Assembly (NCBI GenBank): GCA_021790415.1
Contig: JAJYDZ010000089.1
Location: 1-6,897, forward strand
DNA length: 6,897 nt
Source of the DNA: Thermoplasmata archaeon
Lineage (GTDB): Archaea > Thermoplasmatota > Thermoplasmata > Thermoplasmatales > Thermoplasmataceae
Reading direction: 5' to 3'
This document shows positions 6,558 through 6,897 of the stretch, in pieces. Position 1 is the stretch's first letter. The number at the start of each line of letters is the position of its first letter. The translations under genes and the position numbers were made by a program. The notes under the pieces were generated by a model that ran no database searches, had not been told where the DNA came from, and saw only the letters and a program-made list of their open reading frames with translations.

Positions 6558-6578
6558 AATGAGTAAGTAAAAATAATT

Positions 6579-6897
6579 TCATGCGTTTCTCGCCGAGAAG
6601 GTTATGGTATTATTTATTGCATTAAAGTGATTCTGTGAATTAATTTCTTTCACCTTTATTATATTCTCCCAATACCTTTCTATCTCTTTGCTACTTCTTC
6701 TGAACTGTTCTGCATGACTAGGTTGAGGGATCAGCAAAAATAGAACATGTGATGTGATAAACATAAAAATTGATGGGGCATTTATAAGGTAAAAGATTTT
6801 GGACGCTAAAGAACTAGTGTATTGTTCTCTATTCACTCTTGGAAAATGTTGATAAATCAACAAAGACTTTCCCAACCGATAAAAGTTCTCTAGCTCA
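6579..6897 (-). CDS. C-terminal part of an unrecognised protein, entering from the right edge
   Basis: The frame is open from the window edge (first full codon at 6896) to a TGA at 6579-6581, giving 105 visible residues. I do not recognise the family. Residues about 31-57 (counted from the edge) are hydrophobic, SKIFYLINAP then FMFITSHVLFLLIP, and could be a membrane segment or buried core. They are followed by a charged, helix-like stretch, EQFRRSSKEIERYWENIIK, and a polar tail. A start at the TTG at 6875 is possible, but nothing supports it: there is no Shine-Dalgarno site or TATA box there, and the frame continues upstream, so a truncated view of a longer gene is more likely. The alternating hydrophobic and charged pattern favours real coding, but no motif confirms it. 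It points the same way as the reductase, about 280 bases upstream of it. Confidence 0.4.
   Translation of the reverse strand, partial: ELENFYRLGKSLLIYQHFPRVNREQYTSSLASKIFYLINAPSIFMFITSHVLFLLIPQPSHAEQFRRSSKEIERYWENIIKVKEINSQNHFNAINNTITFSARNA

Larger units (their letters stand above)
6300..6578. other. Intergenic region upstream of the aldo-keto reductase
   Basis: Apart from the reductase TATA box and the long inverted repeat, this stretch contains the 8-base palindrome TCTCGAGA at 6408-6415. It is part of GCATTTCTCG, which recurs as GCGTTTCTCG at 6583-6592. The longest plus-strand frame starting here (ATG at 6421) is only 13 codons. No tRNA or other RNA gene was seen. Confidence 0.5.

Overview
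The window reads as low-G+C archaeal DNA, probably from the Thermoplasmata. This is an inference from style, not from a marker gene. A TATA element lies about 26 bases upstream of the aldo-keto reductase start, where leaderless transcription would begin, and a similar element lies just ahead of the abiE operon. The only strong Shine-Dalgarno site belongs to a downstream cistron. ATA and AGA/AGG codons are common. There are no rRNA, tRNA or CRISPR sequences and no recognisable transposase gene.

Positions 1-3215 (minus strand) hold a two-gene operon for a heterodimeric ABC exporter. The promoter-proximal gene (588 aa) is complete. It has an Asp where the catalytic Walker B Glu normally sits, the mark of the degenerate half of such transporters (TM287 type). 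The second gene overlaps it by 11 bases, starts behind a near-perfect Shine-Dalgarno site, and runs off the left edge after 486 codons, just before its ABC signature motif.

Positions 3216-5134 (plus strand) hold an AbiE toxin-antitoxin/abortive-infection pair, divergent from the transporter. The antitoxin/regulator AbiEi is intact. The nucleotidyltransferase toxin AbiEii, coupled to it by an ATGA overlap, is broken by one in-frame TAA at 4661-4663. Both halves lie in the same frame and both carry family motifs, so this looks like a single nonsense change and not a frameshift. A set of alternating CCACT/AGTGG half-sites sits upstream of the abiE TATA box and is a good candidate AbiEi operator. 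An 11-base direct repeat (TATTGAATCAA) brackets the whole abiE unit, hinting that it arrived as a block.

Positions 5361-6299 (minus strand) encode a complete aldo-keto reductase with an intact Asp-Tyr-Lys-His tetrad and a leaderless-type promoter. The remainder to 6897 holds an intergenic stretch with a 15/14-base inverted repeat, and the C-terminal part of an unrecognised minus-strand reading frame that enters from the right edge.

No wholly new system is apparent. The points most worth following are the abiE locus (interrupted toxin, candidate operator, flanking repeat) and the asymmetric transporter.
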